A stretch of DNA of 64,000 nucleotides from positions 1 to 64,000 of the forward strand of contig URSA01000003.1 of the NCBI GenBank assembly GCA_900550475.1, given 5' to 3'. This stretch comes from an uncultured Lachnospiraceae bacterium. Its GTDB lineage: Bacteria > Bacillota > Clostridia > Lachnospirales > Lachnospiraceae. Both the position numbers and the translations under genes were made by a program. This document shows positions 51,638-60,440 of this stretch, in pieces (position 1 is the first letter of the stretch; every line of letters begins with the position of its first letter). The notes below the pieces were generated by a model. It was given only the letters and a program-made list of their open reading frames with translations, was not told the origin of the DNA and ran no database searches.

Positions 51638-53467
51638 TTACTTCTTTATTGCTGCGCGCTTACGCAGGGTCGGATCAAGGATCTTCTTGCGGATGCGCAG
51701 CGAGGAGGGGGTAACCTCCAGAAGCTCGTCCGTGTCGATGAAATCGAGGCACTGTTCCAGACTCATGATCCTGGGCGGTACCAGACGGAGTGCTTCGTCC
51801 GCGCTGGAGGAACGGGTGTTGGTGAGCTGCTTCTTCTTGCAGACATTCACTTCAATGTCCTCGCCGCGGCCGTTGGAGCCGATCACCATGCCGGAATACA
51901 CCTTGACGCCCGGTCCGATGAAGAGGGTGCCGCGCTCCTGTGCGTTGAACAGACCGTAGGTGATGGATTCGCCGTTTTCAAAGGCAATCAGGGAGCCCTG
52001 CTTGCGGTACTGGATGTCGCCCTTGTAGGGAGCGTAGCCGTCAAACACGGAGTTCATGATGCCATTGCCCTTTGTGTCGGTCATAAAGTCGCCGCGGTAG
52101 CCGATCAGTCCGCGGGAGGGAATGGAGAACTCCAAGCGGGTGTAGCCGCCGGAAGCGGTTCCCATGCTGCGGAGTTCGCCCTTTCTCTGGCTTAACTTAT
52201 CAATGACCGTGCCGGTGAATTCTTCGGGAACATCAATGTAGGTCAGCTCCATGGGCTCCAGTTTTTTGCCGTTCTCATCGGTCTTGTAGAGAACCTCTGC
52301 CTTGCTTACGGCAAACTCATAACCCTCGCGGCGCATATTCTCAATCAGAACGGAGAGATGCAGCTCGCCGCGCCCGGAGACCTTGAAGCAGTCTGCAGAG
52401 TCGGTCTCCTCCACACGGAGAGAGACGTCGGTGTTCAGCTCGCGGAACAGCCTGTCACGGATGTGGCGGCTGGTCACGAATTTACCCTCCTGACCTGCAA
52501 GCGGGGAGTCATTCACCATAAAGTGCATGGCAATGGTGGGCTCACTGATCTTCTGGAACGGGATCGGGGAGACATTGTCGGGAGAGCAGAGCGTGTCTCC
52601 GATGTGGATGTCCGAGATGCCGGAGATGGCTACGATGGAGCCGATGCCCGCCTCCTTTACCTCCACCTTGTTCAGACCGTCAAACTCATAGAGCTTGCTG
52701 ATCTTCACGCGCTTCTGTTTCTCGGGATCGTGCGCGTTGCAGAGCACGACCTCCTCATTCACGGCAATCTTGCCGTTGTCTACCTTGCCGACGCCGATAC
52801 GTCCCACATATTCATTGTAATCAATGGTACTGATCAGTACCTGGGTTCCGGCATCGGGATCGCCCTCCGGTGCGGGAATATAGTCTAAGATCGTGTCAAA
52901 GAGAGGCTTCATATCCTTATTCTTGACAGTCAGGTTCAGGGTTGCGGAGCCGGTTTTTGCGGAAGCAAAGACGAAAGGACAGTCAAGCTGCGCATCATCC
53001 GCCTCCAGATCCAGGAACAATTCCAGCACATCATCCACAACCACCTGAGGGCGTGCCTCGGGACGATCGATCTTGTTGATACAGACAATGACGGGAAGCT
53101 TTAATTCCAGCGCCTTGCGAAGCACAAATTTGGTCTGGGGCATGGGGCCTTCAAAGGCGTCCACCACCAGAATGACACCGTTTACCATCTTTAAGACGCG
53201 CTCCACCTCTCCGCCGAAGTCAGCATGTCCCGGGGTGTCGATGATATTGATTTTTGTATTCTTATAGGTGACGGCAGTATTTTTGGAAAGGATGGTGATA
53301 CCCCTTTCCCGCTCGATATCGTTGGAATCCATCACGCGCTCGGCAACCTCCTGATTTTCACGGAAAACGCCGCTCTGCTTCAGCAATTCATCCACCAGAG
53401 TGGTCTTGCCGTGGTCTACATGGGCGATAATGGCAACGTTTCTGACATCTTCTCTTTTTTGCAGCAT
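51638..53467 (-). CDS. typA: Translational GTPase TypA/BipA
   Basis: 609 residues from ATG 53467, preferred over 53497 since GGAG lies between and homologues begin MLQKREDV. GTPase motifs: P-loop AHVDHGKTTL at about 15-24, switch I ERGITILSKNT, DTPGHADFGGEV, and NKIDRPEARP. Domains II and III and the TypA-specific C-terminal domain follow (SRGLIGYRGDFMTDTKGNGIMN, near 415-435, and KKQLTNTRSSSADEA). It is a ribosome-binding EF-G relative involved in 50S assembly and stress adaptation, including cold. Monocistronic on the minus strand. Full length and complete. Confidence 0.97.
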   Translation of the reverse strand: MLQKREDVRNVAIIAHVDHGKTTLVDELLKQSGVFRENQEVAERVMDSNDIERERGITILSKNTAVTYKNTKINIIDTPGHADFGGEVERVLKMVNGVILVVDAFEGPMPQTKFVLRKALELKLPVIVCINKIDRPEARPQVVVDDVLELFLDLEADDAQLDCPFVFASAKTGSATLNLTVKNKDMKPLFDTILDYIPAPEGDPDAGTQVLISTIDYNEYVGRIGVGKVDNGKIAVNEEVVLCNAHDPEKQKRVKISKLYEFDGLNKVEVKEAGIGSIVAISGISDIHIGDTLCSPDNVSPIPFQKISEPTIAMHFMVNDSPLAGQEGKFVTSRHIRDRLFRELNTDVSLRVEETDSADCFKVSGRGELHLSVLIENMRREGYEFAVSKAEVLYKTDENGKKLEPMELTYIDVPEEFTGTVIDKLSQRKGELRSMGTASGGYTRLEFSIPSRGLIGYRGDFMTDTKGNGIMNSVFDGYAPYKGDIQYRKQGSLIAFENGESITYGLFNAQERGTLFIGPGVKVYSGMVIGSNGRGEDIEVNVCKKKQLTNTRSSSADEALRLVPPRIMSLEQCLDFIDTDELLEVTPSSLRIRKKILDPTLRKRAAIKK

Positions 53468-53694
53468 AACATATTGCTCCTTTTTACGAAAATACATAGT
53501 TTCAAAACTGTTTCAGTATAGCACTATTTGTCGTGGGGTGCAAGAAAAAATGCGGTTTCGGTGCAGTTTGGCGGAGGTTGTCGCTATGCGCGGCGAGAAA
53601 GAGTGTTAATGAGGGGGAAAATAGAGTATAAATAATAGTACATTACAGGCATAGTGCCGGAAAAATTCTTAAGTGTAAGAAAGGGAGAACAAAA

Positions 53695-54336
53695 ATGACG
53701 GATAAGGTTATTGAAAACAATCAGGTAACAATCATGGGGGAAATCGTGAGCGGCTTCAGCTACAGCCATGAAATCTTTGGGGAAGGCTTCTACATGGTGG
53801 ATGTGAAAGTGCAGCGTCTGAGCGATTCCTTTGATGTGATTCCCATGATGGTGTCGGAGAGACTGATCGATGTGTCGGCGGATTACAGGGGATACCGCGT
53901 TGAGGTGAACGGACAGTTCAGATCCTACAACCGGCATGAGGAGAGAAAAAACAGACTTGTGCTTTCCGTGTTTGCAAGAGAGATTTCTTTTGTAGATGAG
54001 ATCGAGGAGAGCGCAAAGACCAATCAGATATTTCTGGACGGTTATATCTGCAAGCCGCCCATTTATCGCAAGACACCGCTTGGAAGGGAGATCGCGGATC
54101 TTCTGCTGGCAGTGAACAGACCCTACGGAAAATCCGACTACATTCCCTGCATCTGCTGGGGAAGAAACGCCAGATATGCCAACAGCTTTGCGGTGGGCGA
54201 GCGCTGCAGTGTCTGGGGACGTATCCAGAGCCGTGAATATATGAAGAAGATCGACGAGGATCAGGTGGAAAAAAGAGTGGCTTACGAGGTTTCCGTCAGC
54301 AAGCTTGAGGTGGAAAGGGAGGAAGTAACGCTTTAA
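53695..54336 (+). CDS. Double-OB single-stranded DNA-binding-like protein
   Basis: 213 residues with two consecutive SSB-like OB folds. The first, at about 8-100, has NQVTIMGEIVSGFSYSHEIF, YMVDVKVQRLSDSFDVIPMM and VEVNGQFRSYN. The second, at about 110-205, has NQIFLDGYICKPPIYRKTPL, ADLLLAVNRPY and YIPCICWGRNARYANSF. The second keeps the SSB strand pattern including the WGR core. There is no acidic C-terminal tail as in bacterial SSB; the end is EVEREEVTL. It may bind ssDNA as a dimer, but has not the usual one-OB layout. Start ATG 53695 follows GGGAGAAC. No neighbour explains its role. Confidence 0.75.
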   Translation: MTDKVIENNQVTIMGEIVSGFSYSHEIFGEGFYMVDVKVQRLSDSFDVIPMMVSERLIDVSADYRGYRVEVNGQFRSYNRHEERKNRLVLSVFAREISFVDEIEESAKTNQIFLDGYICKPPIYRKTPLGREIADLLLAVNRPYGKSDYIPCICWGRNARYANSFAVGERCSVWGRIQSREYMKKIDEDQVEKRVAYEVSVSKLEVEREEVTL

Positions 54337-54432
54337 GGTTGAAAAAAAGAGAGAATTATGATATGATGAATGTCATTGCAGCGGACAGTACATAATGCAG
54401 TATGTGAGTACCGGAAAGGCAAAGGTATCTGA

Positions 54433-54933
54433 ATGGAAAAAGGCACGATTCATATTTATACCGGGGATGGCAGGGGAAAATCGCCGGCAGCACTCGGGAG
54501 AGCGGTTCAGGCCGCCGCAAAAGGGGATTATGTTGTGATCATCCAGTTCCTCAAGGGAAAAGGGCTTGAGGATACGGAGTTTGTCAGAAGGCTGGAGCCG
54601 GAGATCAAGCTGTTCCGCTTTGAGAAGTCCGATGAGAATTACGAGGAGCTTTCCGAGGAAAAGAAATCCGAGGAGATCATGAATATCCGCAACGGAATCA
54701 ATTTTGCAAAGAAGGTGCTTTCCACCGGAGAGTGCAATCTTCTCATCCTGGATGAGGTGCTCGGGCTGCCCGACAAGAATATTATTTCGGTGGAGGATCT
54801 GAAGGCGCTGCTTGAGCAGAGGGGTGAGACGGATGTGATCTTGACAGGGATCACGCTCAATGATGAGGTCTGCATGCTGGCGGATGAGGTATCCAAGATC
54901 GAGACGCTGCGTTTCAAGACCTTTAATGTGTAA
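54433..54933 (+). CDS. cobO: Cob(I)yrinic acid a,c-diamide adenosyltransferase (CobA/BtuR type)
   Basis: 166 residues, slightly shorter than the roughly 180-200 usual for CobA/CobO. P-loop GDGRGKSPAALGRAVQ at about 10-25, VVIIQFLKGKG at about 34-44, and LLILDEVLGLPDKNIISVED at about 96-115. It transfers the adenosyl group of ATP to the cobalt of corrinoids to give coenzyme B12. No other cobalamin gene is nearby, so it may serve salvage. The start ATG lies 97 bases after the SSB-like gene; a -10-like TATGATATGATG stands between. Complete. Confidence 0.9.
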   Translation: MEKGTIHIYTGDGRGKSPAALGRAVQAAAKGDYVVIIQFLKGKGLEDTEFVRRLEPEIKLFRFEKSDENYEELSEEKKSEEIMNIRNGINFAKKVLSTGECNLLILDEVLGLPDKNIISVEDLKALLEQRGETDVILTGITLNDEVCMLADEVSKIETLRFKTFNV

Positions 54934-54960
54934 AGACTTTCAATGTATAAAATCCTTGCG

Positions 54961-54989
54961 TTGACAGCAGGGTATATAGGTGTTATGAT
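54961..54989 (+). promoter_or_regulatory. Sigma-A type promoter of the lysine-riboswitch/dapA transcript
   Basis: TTGACA (54961-54966), a 17-base spacer and TATGAT (54984-54989) match consensus. The riboswitch begins directly downstream. Confidence 0.8.
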
Positions 54990-54995
54990 GAACGA

Positions 54996-55172
54996 AGATA
55001 GAGGTTGCGTGTTTCAAGAGTAGCTTTTCTGATGTGGCAGGCACAGTTGAGGAAAGATGAAAGGGGAAGACGCCGAAAGAGGAGATGACCTGCTTGTCAA
55101 ATCTTGGGTATACAGTTAAGAGCTGTATGACTGTCATCTAGCAATAGATGGGGCGCTATCGGAAGGATGAAG
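54996..55172 (+). ncRNA. Lysine riboswitch (L box)
   Basis: Conserved L-box blocks occur in order: GATAGAGGTTGCG (P1/P2 start), CAAGAGTA, GGGGAAGACGCCGAA, CTTGGGTATACAG, CTGTATGACTGTCAT and GGGGCGCTATCGGAAGG. GATAG near 54997 can close P1 with CTATC near 55156. It is placed ahead of the lysine-pathway gene dapA and is followed by a terminator, so lysine binding should stop transcription. Confidence 0.88.
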
Positions 55173-55174
55173 AT

Positions 55175-55214
55175 CAGCCGGCCCATATTTATTTATGAGC
55201 CGGTTCGTTTTATT
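55175..55214 (+). terminator. Expression-platform terminator of the lysine riboswitch
   Basis: CAGCCGGCCCATA faces TATGAGCCGGTT around a short A/T loop, followed by CGTTTTATTT. It would form when lysine is bound. Confidence 0.7.
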
Positions 55215-55266
55215 TCACAGGAAAAAAGCATAAAATACTTTCAAGGGAAAGATCGGAGGATGGAAA

Positions 55267-56151
55267 ATGGCTATTTTTAAAGGAGCAGGTGTTGCAATCG
55301 TAACACCCATGAAGGCGGACGGAGAAGTGAATTATGAGAAGTTCGGTGAGCTGATCGAGTTTCAGATCGCAAACGGCACCGACGCCATCATTGTTTGCGG
55401 AACTACCGGAGAGTCGGCAACGCTCTCCCATGAGGAGCATCTTGCTGTAATCAAATACTGTGCGGAGAAGGTGGCAGGCAGGATCCCGGTAGTGGCAGGC
55501 ACCGGCTCAAATTGTACCGAAACTGCGGTATATCTGTCCCGGGAGGCGGAAAGGTACGGTGTGGACGGACTGCTTTTGGTGTGTCCTTACTACAACAAGG
55601 CGACGCAGAACGGCCTGTATACCCACTTCAAGACGGTTGCGGACTCCGTGAAGCTTCCCATTATCCTGTATAATGTGCCCAGCAGAACGGGGTGTAATCT
55701 GCTGCCGGACACGGTGGTGCGCCTGTGTACCGATGTTGAGAACATCGTGGGCATCAAGGAGGCCAGCGGCAATATCGGCCAGATCGCCAGACTGGCGGCA
55801 AAGGCGGAGGGAAAGATCGATCTTTATTCCGGCAACGACGACCAGATCGTACCGATTTTGTCCCTCGGAGGTAAGGGCGTAATTTCGGTTCTTTCCAATG
55901 TGGCACCCAGACAGACCCACGACATCTGCGCAAAGTATTTTGAGGGAGATGTGGAGGAGAGCTGCAGGCTGCAGTTGAAGGCGATGGAGCTTTGCGATGC
56001 GCTGTTCTGTGAGGTCAATCCCATTCCGGTGAAAAAGGCACTCAACCTTATGGGAATGGAGGCGGGCAGCTTAAGACTTCCGCTGACGGAGATGGAAGAG
56101 GCAAATGCCGCAAGACTGGAGAAGGCAATGCGGGAGTACGGATTGCTGTAA
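55267..56151 (+). CDS. dapA: 4-hydroxy-tetrahydrodipicolinate synthase
   Basis: 294 residues, TIM barrel, the normal length. The Schiff-base Lys is Lys164 in VGIKEASGN, the catalytic Tyr is in ILYNVPSRTGCN (about 135), and GTTGESATLSHEEH holds the pyruvate site (about 45-58). It condenses pyruvate with aspartate semialdehyde, the first committed step to diaminopimelate and lysine. It is under the lysine riboswitch and precedes dapB by 16 bases. Start ATG 55267 follows GGAGGATG. Confidence 0.97.
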   Translation: MAIFKGAGVAIVTPMKADGEVNYEKFGELIEFQIANGTDAIIVCGTTGESATLSHEEHLAVIKYCAEKVAGRIPVVAGTGSNCTETAVYLSREAERYGVDGLLLVCPYYNKATQNGLYTHFKTVADSVKLPIILYNVPSRTGCNLLPDTVVRLCTDVENIVGIKEASGNIGQIARLAAKAEGKIDLYSGNDDQIVPILSLGGKGVISVLSNVAPRQTHDICAKYFEGDVEESCRLQLKAMELCDALFCEVNPIPVKKALNLMGMEAGSLRLPLTEMEEANAARLEKAMREYGLL

Positions 56152-56167
56152 GAGGAGAGAAAATACT

Positions 56168-56938
56168 ATGGTCAGAGTAATCATGCACGGCTGCAACGGC
56201 AAAATGGGTCAGGTGATTTCAAGGCTGGCAGCGGAGGACGAAGAACTTCGTATTGTGGCGGGGGTGGATGCCCGGGACGACGGACACAATGAATACCCCG
56301 TGTTTACGGATATCAGGGAATGTAATGTGGAGGCGGATGCACTGATCGATTTCAGCGCGGCGCCCGCCGTGGACGGTATGCTTGCGTACTGTGTGGAGAA
56401 GAATCTGCCCTGTGTGCTCTGCACCACGGGCTTGACACAGGAGCAGCTTGCGAAAGCAGAGGAGGCTGCGGGAAAAATTGCGGTCTTGAGATCCGCCAAC
56501 ATGTCCATGGGAATCAATCTTTTGCTGAAGCTTTTGAAGGATGCCGCCGGGATACTGGCGCCCGCGGGCTTTGATATCGAGATCGTGGAGAAGCACCACA
56601 ACCAGAAGCTGGATGCGCCCAGCGGAACGGCGCTTGCACTGGCGGACTCCATCAACGAGGAGTTTGACGGCGCATATGAATATGTGTACGACAGAAGTCA
56701 GGTAAGGCGGAAACGCTCTCCCAGGGAGATCGGTATCTCTGCGGTCAGGGGCGGTACCATTGTGGGCGACCATGATGTGATCTTCGCCGGGGAGGACGAG
56801 GTGATCACCTTCTCCCACACAGCTTATTCCAAGGCGATTTTTGCCAAGGGAGCCTTGCAGGCGGCAAAATTCCTTGCGGGGAAACCGGCGGGCAGATATG
56901 ATATGAGCGATGTGATCGATGCAGCCGTACAGGGCTGA
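56168..56938 (+). CDS. dapB: 4-hydroxy-tetrahydrodipicolinate reductase
   Basis: 256 residues from ATG 56168, chosen because GAGGAGAG precedes it; an earlier in-frame ATG at 56105 lies inside dapA. NAD(P)-binding motif HGCNGKMGQVISR at about 7-19, CVLCTTGLTQEQL at about 84-96, and the catalytic EKHHNQKLDAPSGTALALA at about 141-159 with the conserved His and Lys. It reduces the DapA product in the diaminopimelate pathway. It is cotranscribed with dapA; fbp follows 21 bases later and may share the transcript. Confidence 0.97.
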   Translation: MVRVIMHGCNGKMGQVISRLAAEDEELRIVAGVDARDDGHNEYPVFTDIRECNVEADALIDFSAAPAVDGMLAYCVEKNLPCVLCTTGLTQEQLAKAEEAAGKIAVLRSANMSMGINLLLKLLKDAAGILAPAGFDIEIVEKHHNQKLDAPSGTALALADSINEEFDGAYEYVYDRSQVRRKRSPREIGISAVRGGTIVGDHDVIFAGEDEVITFSHTAYSKAIFAKGALQAAKFLAGKPAGRYDMSDVIDAAVQG

Positions 56939-56959
56939 GGCGGACGGAACGGGGAAGGC

Positions 56960-58909
56960 ATGGGTATTGAGGAAAAGTATTTGAGAAGTCTGTCGGAGCG
57001 CTATCCGACCATTGCGGCGGCGTCCACGGAGATCATCAATTTACAGGCGATCCTGAATCTGCCGAAGGGGACGGAGCATTTTCTGACGGACATACATGGG
57101 GAATATGAACAGTTCAGCCATGTGCTGCGGAACGGCTCCGGCTCCGTCAGACGAAAGATCGACGAGGAGTTCGGAAATACGTTGAGCAGCAGGGACAAGA
57201 AGGCGCTTGCAACCCTGATCTACTATCCGGAGGAAAAGCTGGATATCGTGTGCGCGGAAGAGGAAAACATTGAGGACTGGTACAAGATCACGCTGCACAG
57301 GCTGGTGCAGATCACCAAGCGGGTGTGTTCCAAATATACCAGATCCAAGGTCAGAAAGGCGCTGCCTGGGGACTTCTCCTATGTGATCGAGGAACTGATC
57401 ACGGAGAAGGAGGAGGTGCAGGACAAGGAAGCGTACTACAACGAGATCATCCATACGATCATCCAGATCGGACGGGCACCGCAGTTTATCGGCGCGCTCA
57501 GCCACCTGATCCAGAGAATGGTCATTGACCATCTCCACATCGTGGGCGACATTTACGACAGAGGCCCCGGCGCGCATATCATTATGGATATGCTGGAGGA
57601 GTACCATTCCGTCGACATTCAGTGGGGCAACCATGATGTGGTGTGGATGGGAGCTGCCAGCGGGCATCCGGCATGTATTGCCACGGTGATCCGCAACGCG
57701 GCGAGGTATGGAAATCTGGACACGCTGGAGGAGGGCTACGGCATCAATCTGATCCCGCTGGCGACCTTTGCCATGGAAGCCTACCGTGATGTGGATTGCA
57801 GCGCGTTTTCCATCAAATTCAATACCAATTACAATACGAAGGATTTAGAGCTCGACCAGAGGATGCATAAGGCGATTGCCATTCTCCAGTTTAAGCTGGA
57901 GGGACAGGTTATAAAGAGACATCCCGAGTTTCAGATGGACAGGAGACTTCTTCTGGAACAGATCGATTTTGAGAAACGGACGGTTCGGATTGACGGCAGG
58001 GAGTATGCGCTCCGCGACGTGGATTTTCCCACAGTGGACCCGAAGGATCCGTATGCGCTCTCACCGGAGGAGCAGACGGTGATGGAGCGGCTGCAGCAGG
58101 CGTTTTTGCGCTGTGAAAAGCTGCAAAGACATGTGCGCTTTCTGTATTCCAACGGCGGCATGTATAAGGTCTATAACGGCAATCTGCTGTATCACGGCTG
58201 TGTGCCCTTAAACCCGGACGGCAGCTTTATGCGTGTCAATGTGTTGGGGAAAAATTACAGCGGGCGCGCGCTTTATGACGTTCTGGATGGCTGCGCCAGA
58301 GTCGGCTATTACGGCGTGAGCGGGAAGGAGAAGCGCGACGGTCAGGATATCATGTGGTATATCTGGGCGGGAGCCGGTTCCCCAGTGTACGGCAGGGATA
58401 AGATGGCGACCTTTGAACGGTATCTGCTCACGGACGAGAGCATGCATACGGAGGTGAAAAACAGCTATTATGATCTTCTGGAAAATGAGTCCGTGATCCG
58501 GCGGATACTGGAGGAGTTTGGCTTAAACGGCAGAGAGTCACACATTGTGAACGGTCATGTGCCGGTGGAGCAGAAGAGGGGCGAGTCCCCGCTAAAATGC
58601 GGCGGCAGGCTTCTTGTGATCGACGGCGGATTTTCCAAGGCATTCCGCAGCAGGACGGGGATTGCGGGTTATACGCTGGTGTCCAATTCCAGAGGAATGC
58701 GTCTGGTATCCCATGAACAGTTTGAGTCCACCGAGGCGGCGATCCGCAAGGAATCGGACATCCTTTCCGACACGCTGGATGTGGAGATCTTCCCTGTCAG
58801 AAAGCGGGTGGCGGACACGGATAACGGAAGTAAGATCAAGGAAATGATCGGAGATCTGGAAAAGCTTTTGGGAGCCTACCGCGACGGCGTCATTCCCGAG
58901 CGGGTTTAG
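56960..58909 (+). CDS. fbp: Class III fructose-1,6-bisphosphatase
   Basis: 649 residues, the normal size for the Firmicutes-specific class III enzyme. The metallophosphatase blocks are visible: LTDIHGEYEQFSHVLRNG at about 41-58, HIVGDIYDRGPGAH at about 193-206, WGNHDVVWMGAA at about 217-228, and HIVNGHVPVEQKRGESP near 533. It makes fructose-6-phosphate for gluconeogenesis, and in lysine/mannan metabolism nothing links it directly to its neighbours. Start ATG 56960 follows GGGGAAGGC. It is followed by a terminator. Confidence 0.96.
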   Translation: MGIEEKYLRSLSERYPTIAAASTEIINLQAILNLPKGTEHFLTDIHGEYEQFSHVLRNGSGSVRRKIDEEFGNTLSSRDKKALATLIYYPEEKLDIVCAEEENIEDWYKITLHRLVQITKRVCSKYTRSKVRKALPGDFSYVIEELITEKEEVQDKEAYYNEIIHTIIQIGRAPQFIGALSHLIQRMVIDHLHIVGDIYDRGPGAHIIMDMLEEYHSVDIQWGNHDVVWMGAASGHPACIATVIRNAARYGNLDTLEEGYGINLIPLATFAMEAYRDVDCSAFSIKFNTNYNTKDLELDQRMHKAIAILQFKLEGQVIKRHPEFQMDRRLLLEQIDFEKRTVRIDGREYALRDVDFPTVDPKDPYALSPEEQTVMERLQQAFLRCEKLQRHVRFLYSNGGMYKVYNGNLLYHGCVPLNPDGSFMRVNVLGKNYSGRALYDVLDGCARVGYYGVSGKEKRDGQDIMWYIWAGAGSPVYGRDKMATFERYLLTDESMHTEVKNSYYDLLENESVIRRILEEFGLNGRESHIVNGHVPVEQKRGESPLKCGGRLLVIDGGFSKAFRSRTGIAGYTLVSNSRGMRLVSHEQFESTEAAIRKESDILSDTLDVEIFPVRKRVADTDNGSKIKEMIGDLEKLLGAYRDGVIPERV

Positions 58910-58937
58910 AGGAAGAGCTGCCTGCGGGGCGGCATTC

Positions 58938-58971
58938 AAAAAGGATTCTGCGGAGAGCAGAATCCTTTCTT
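58938..58971. terminator. Terminator between fbp and the convergent lipoprotein gene
   Basis: AAAGGATTCTGC faces GCAGAATCCTTT around a short loop; CTT follows on the plus strand and A-rich sequence precedes it, so it can serve both directions. Confidence 0.7.
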
Positions 58972-58991
58972 AAAGGTGGCATAACCATCGG

Positions 58992-59393
58992 TTAGCGGTT
59001 GGTGTTGGTTCCGGTGCCGGTCACATCGTCGGTGATATCCTTTACTCCGTTTCCGATGTCGTCGATCACATCACCTACCGTGTTGCCGGCATCATCCACG
59101 GCATCGCCCACAGCGTTGCCCACATTGTCGCCGGTGCCGTTGGTGGGATTGTCGTTTGTGGTGTTCCCGTTTGTGGTACCGTTCGTGGTGTTGCCGTTGT
59201 TGTTTGCAGGAGAGGTGGTGCCGGTGGTGGTATTGCCGGCACCGGCAGTGCTCTCGGTGGTGCTGCCCGGTGTGGGGGAAGCGCCGCCTGCCATGTCATC
59301 CGTATTTTTCTTGGAGCCGTTGCCACAGGCAGACAGCACGCAGACATAGACGAGCAGCAGGCAGATTGCAAAACCTTTTTTCAGATTCTTCAT
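58992..59393 (-). CDS. Low-complexity Asn/Thr/Gly-rich lipoprotein
   Basis: 133 residues from ATG 59393, preferred over 59468 because AAGGAGATT stands just upstream. A lipoprotein signal ends at VLSACGN (Cys about 23). The rest is low complexity: PTPGSTTESTAGAGN, repeated NTTNGTTNGN units, then an amphipathic repeat of the form VGNAVGDAVDDAGNTVGDV. The last part looks like a regular heptad-like helix, the first like a flexible linker. No family is recognised. It may be a surface spacer or anchored helical protein. Monocistronic and convergent to fbp. Confidence 0.7.
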   Translation of the reverse strand: MKNLKKGFAICLLLVYVCVLSACGNGSKKNTDDMAGGASPTPGSTTESTAGAGNTTTGTTSPANNNGNTTNGTTNGNTTNDNPTNGTGDNVGNAVGDAVDDAGNTVGDVIDDIGNGVKDITDDVTGTGTNTNR

Positions 59394-59522
59394 AATAATC
59401 TCCTTTTTATATTGGTATAAATAATTTTGAACAGTAATATTTTGTGCAACATATCCCGATTTATTCAAAAAGAGAAATATTTAAAAAACAAGAAAACGAG
59501 AGAGGAAAGGGCTGGTGGAGAG

Positions 59523-60323
59523 ATGGAATTTCGCCCGTGTATTGATATCCATGACGGAAAGGTAAAACAGATCGTAGGCGGGAGCCTGAAGGAGAGCGGT
59601 ATCGGCTCCAAGGTAAAGGAGAATTTTGTTTCCGGGCAGGATGCAGCGTATTACGCAAGGCTGTACCGGGAATACGGGATCCGCGGAGGGCATGTGATAC
59701 TGTTGAACGGCGTGGGCAGCGAGGCGTATGAGGACACAAAAGCACAGGCGCTGGCGGCACTCTCGGCATATCCGGGCGGCCTGCAGGTGGGAGGCGGCAT
59801 TACACCGGAAAACGCAGGGGAGTTTCTGGATGCGGGGGCAAGCCATGTGATCGTGACCTCATATGTATTCCGGGAGGGAAAGATTGATCTGGGGCGGCTT
59901 GAAAAAATGAAAGCGAGCGTGGGAGCCGAAAGACTGGTGCTTGATCTGAGCTGTAAAAAGCAGCCTGCGGGCTATGTGGTGATGACCGACCGCTGGCAGA
60001 GGGCGACGAGCGAGACGGTGGGAGAGGAACTCCTTGAACGGCTCTCCGGGTACTGCGATGAGTTTCTCATCCACGCGGTGGATGTGGAGGGAAAGGCGAA
60101 CGGAATAGAGACAGGACTTGTAAAAATGCTGGGAGACTGGGGGAAGAAGACCATGACCTATGCCGGAGGCATCCACAGCTTTGCGGATCTGGAGCTGCTG
60201 GGGAGGCTGGGGCATGACCGGATCAATGTGACCATCGGCAGTGCACTGGATCTGTTCGGCGGAGATATGGAGTTCGAGAGAGTGCTTTCCTACACGGACA
60301 CAAAAAAAAGAACCAATCTATGA
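59523..60323 (+). CDS. hisA: ProFAR isomerase HisA, eukaryotic-type
   Basis: 266 residues from ATG 59523, where the protein begins MEFRPCIDIHDGKVKQIVGG; the upstream in-frame start lacks a family match. The catalytic Asp of strand 1 is in CIDIHDGK, with LQVGGGI at about 83-89, VIVTSYVF, LVLDLSCKK, FLIHAVDVEGKANGI and MTYAGGIHS, ending in GSALDLFGG. The order and wording follow the yeast HIS6 type (CIDLHNGEVKQIVGG), not ordinary bacterial HisA. It isomerises ProFAR to PRFAR in histidine synthesis. No his operon is next to it; it stands alone before a terminator. Confidence 0.85.
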   Translation: MEFRPCIDIHDGKVKQIVGGSLKESGIGSKVKENFVSGQDAAYYARLYREYGIRGGHVILLNGVGSEAYEDTKAQALAALSAYPGGLQVGGGITPENAGEFLDAGASHVIVTSYVFREGKIDLGRLEKMKASVGAERLVLDLSCKKQPAGYVVMTDRWQRATSETVGEELLERLSGYCDEFLIHAVDVEGKANGIETGLVKMLGDWGKKTMTYAGGIHSFADLELLGRLGHDRINVTIGSALDLFGGDMEFERVLSYTDTKKRTNL

Positions 60324-60335
60324 TTGGTTCTTTTT
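60306..60335 (+). terminator. Intrinsic terminator of hisA
   Basis: AAAGAACCAATC faces GATTGGTTCTTT around TAT, followed by a T-run. The stem overlaps the last codons of hisA. Confidence 0.8.
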
Positions 60336-60440
60336 CTAATCCTATAAGACGATTTGCAAATTCTAAATAAAAATACCGGTTAAGTCTTTATATTTAAGAA
60401 CAGGTACATCGTGTTACTGATTAGGGGTGTTATAACTGAA

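Noticed and set aside
51633..51640. Terminator sought between the convergent FNT and typA genes
   Set aside because: The stops are two bases apart and I see no hairpin with a T-run; transcripts may simply overlap.
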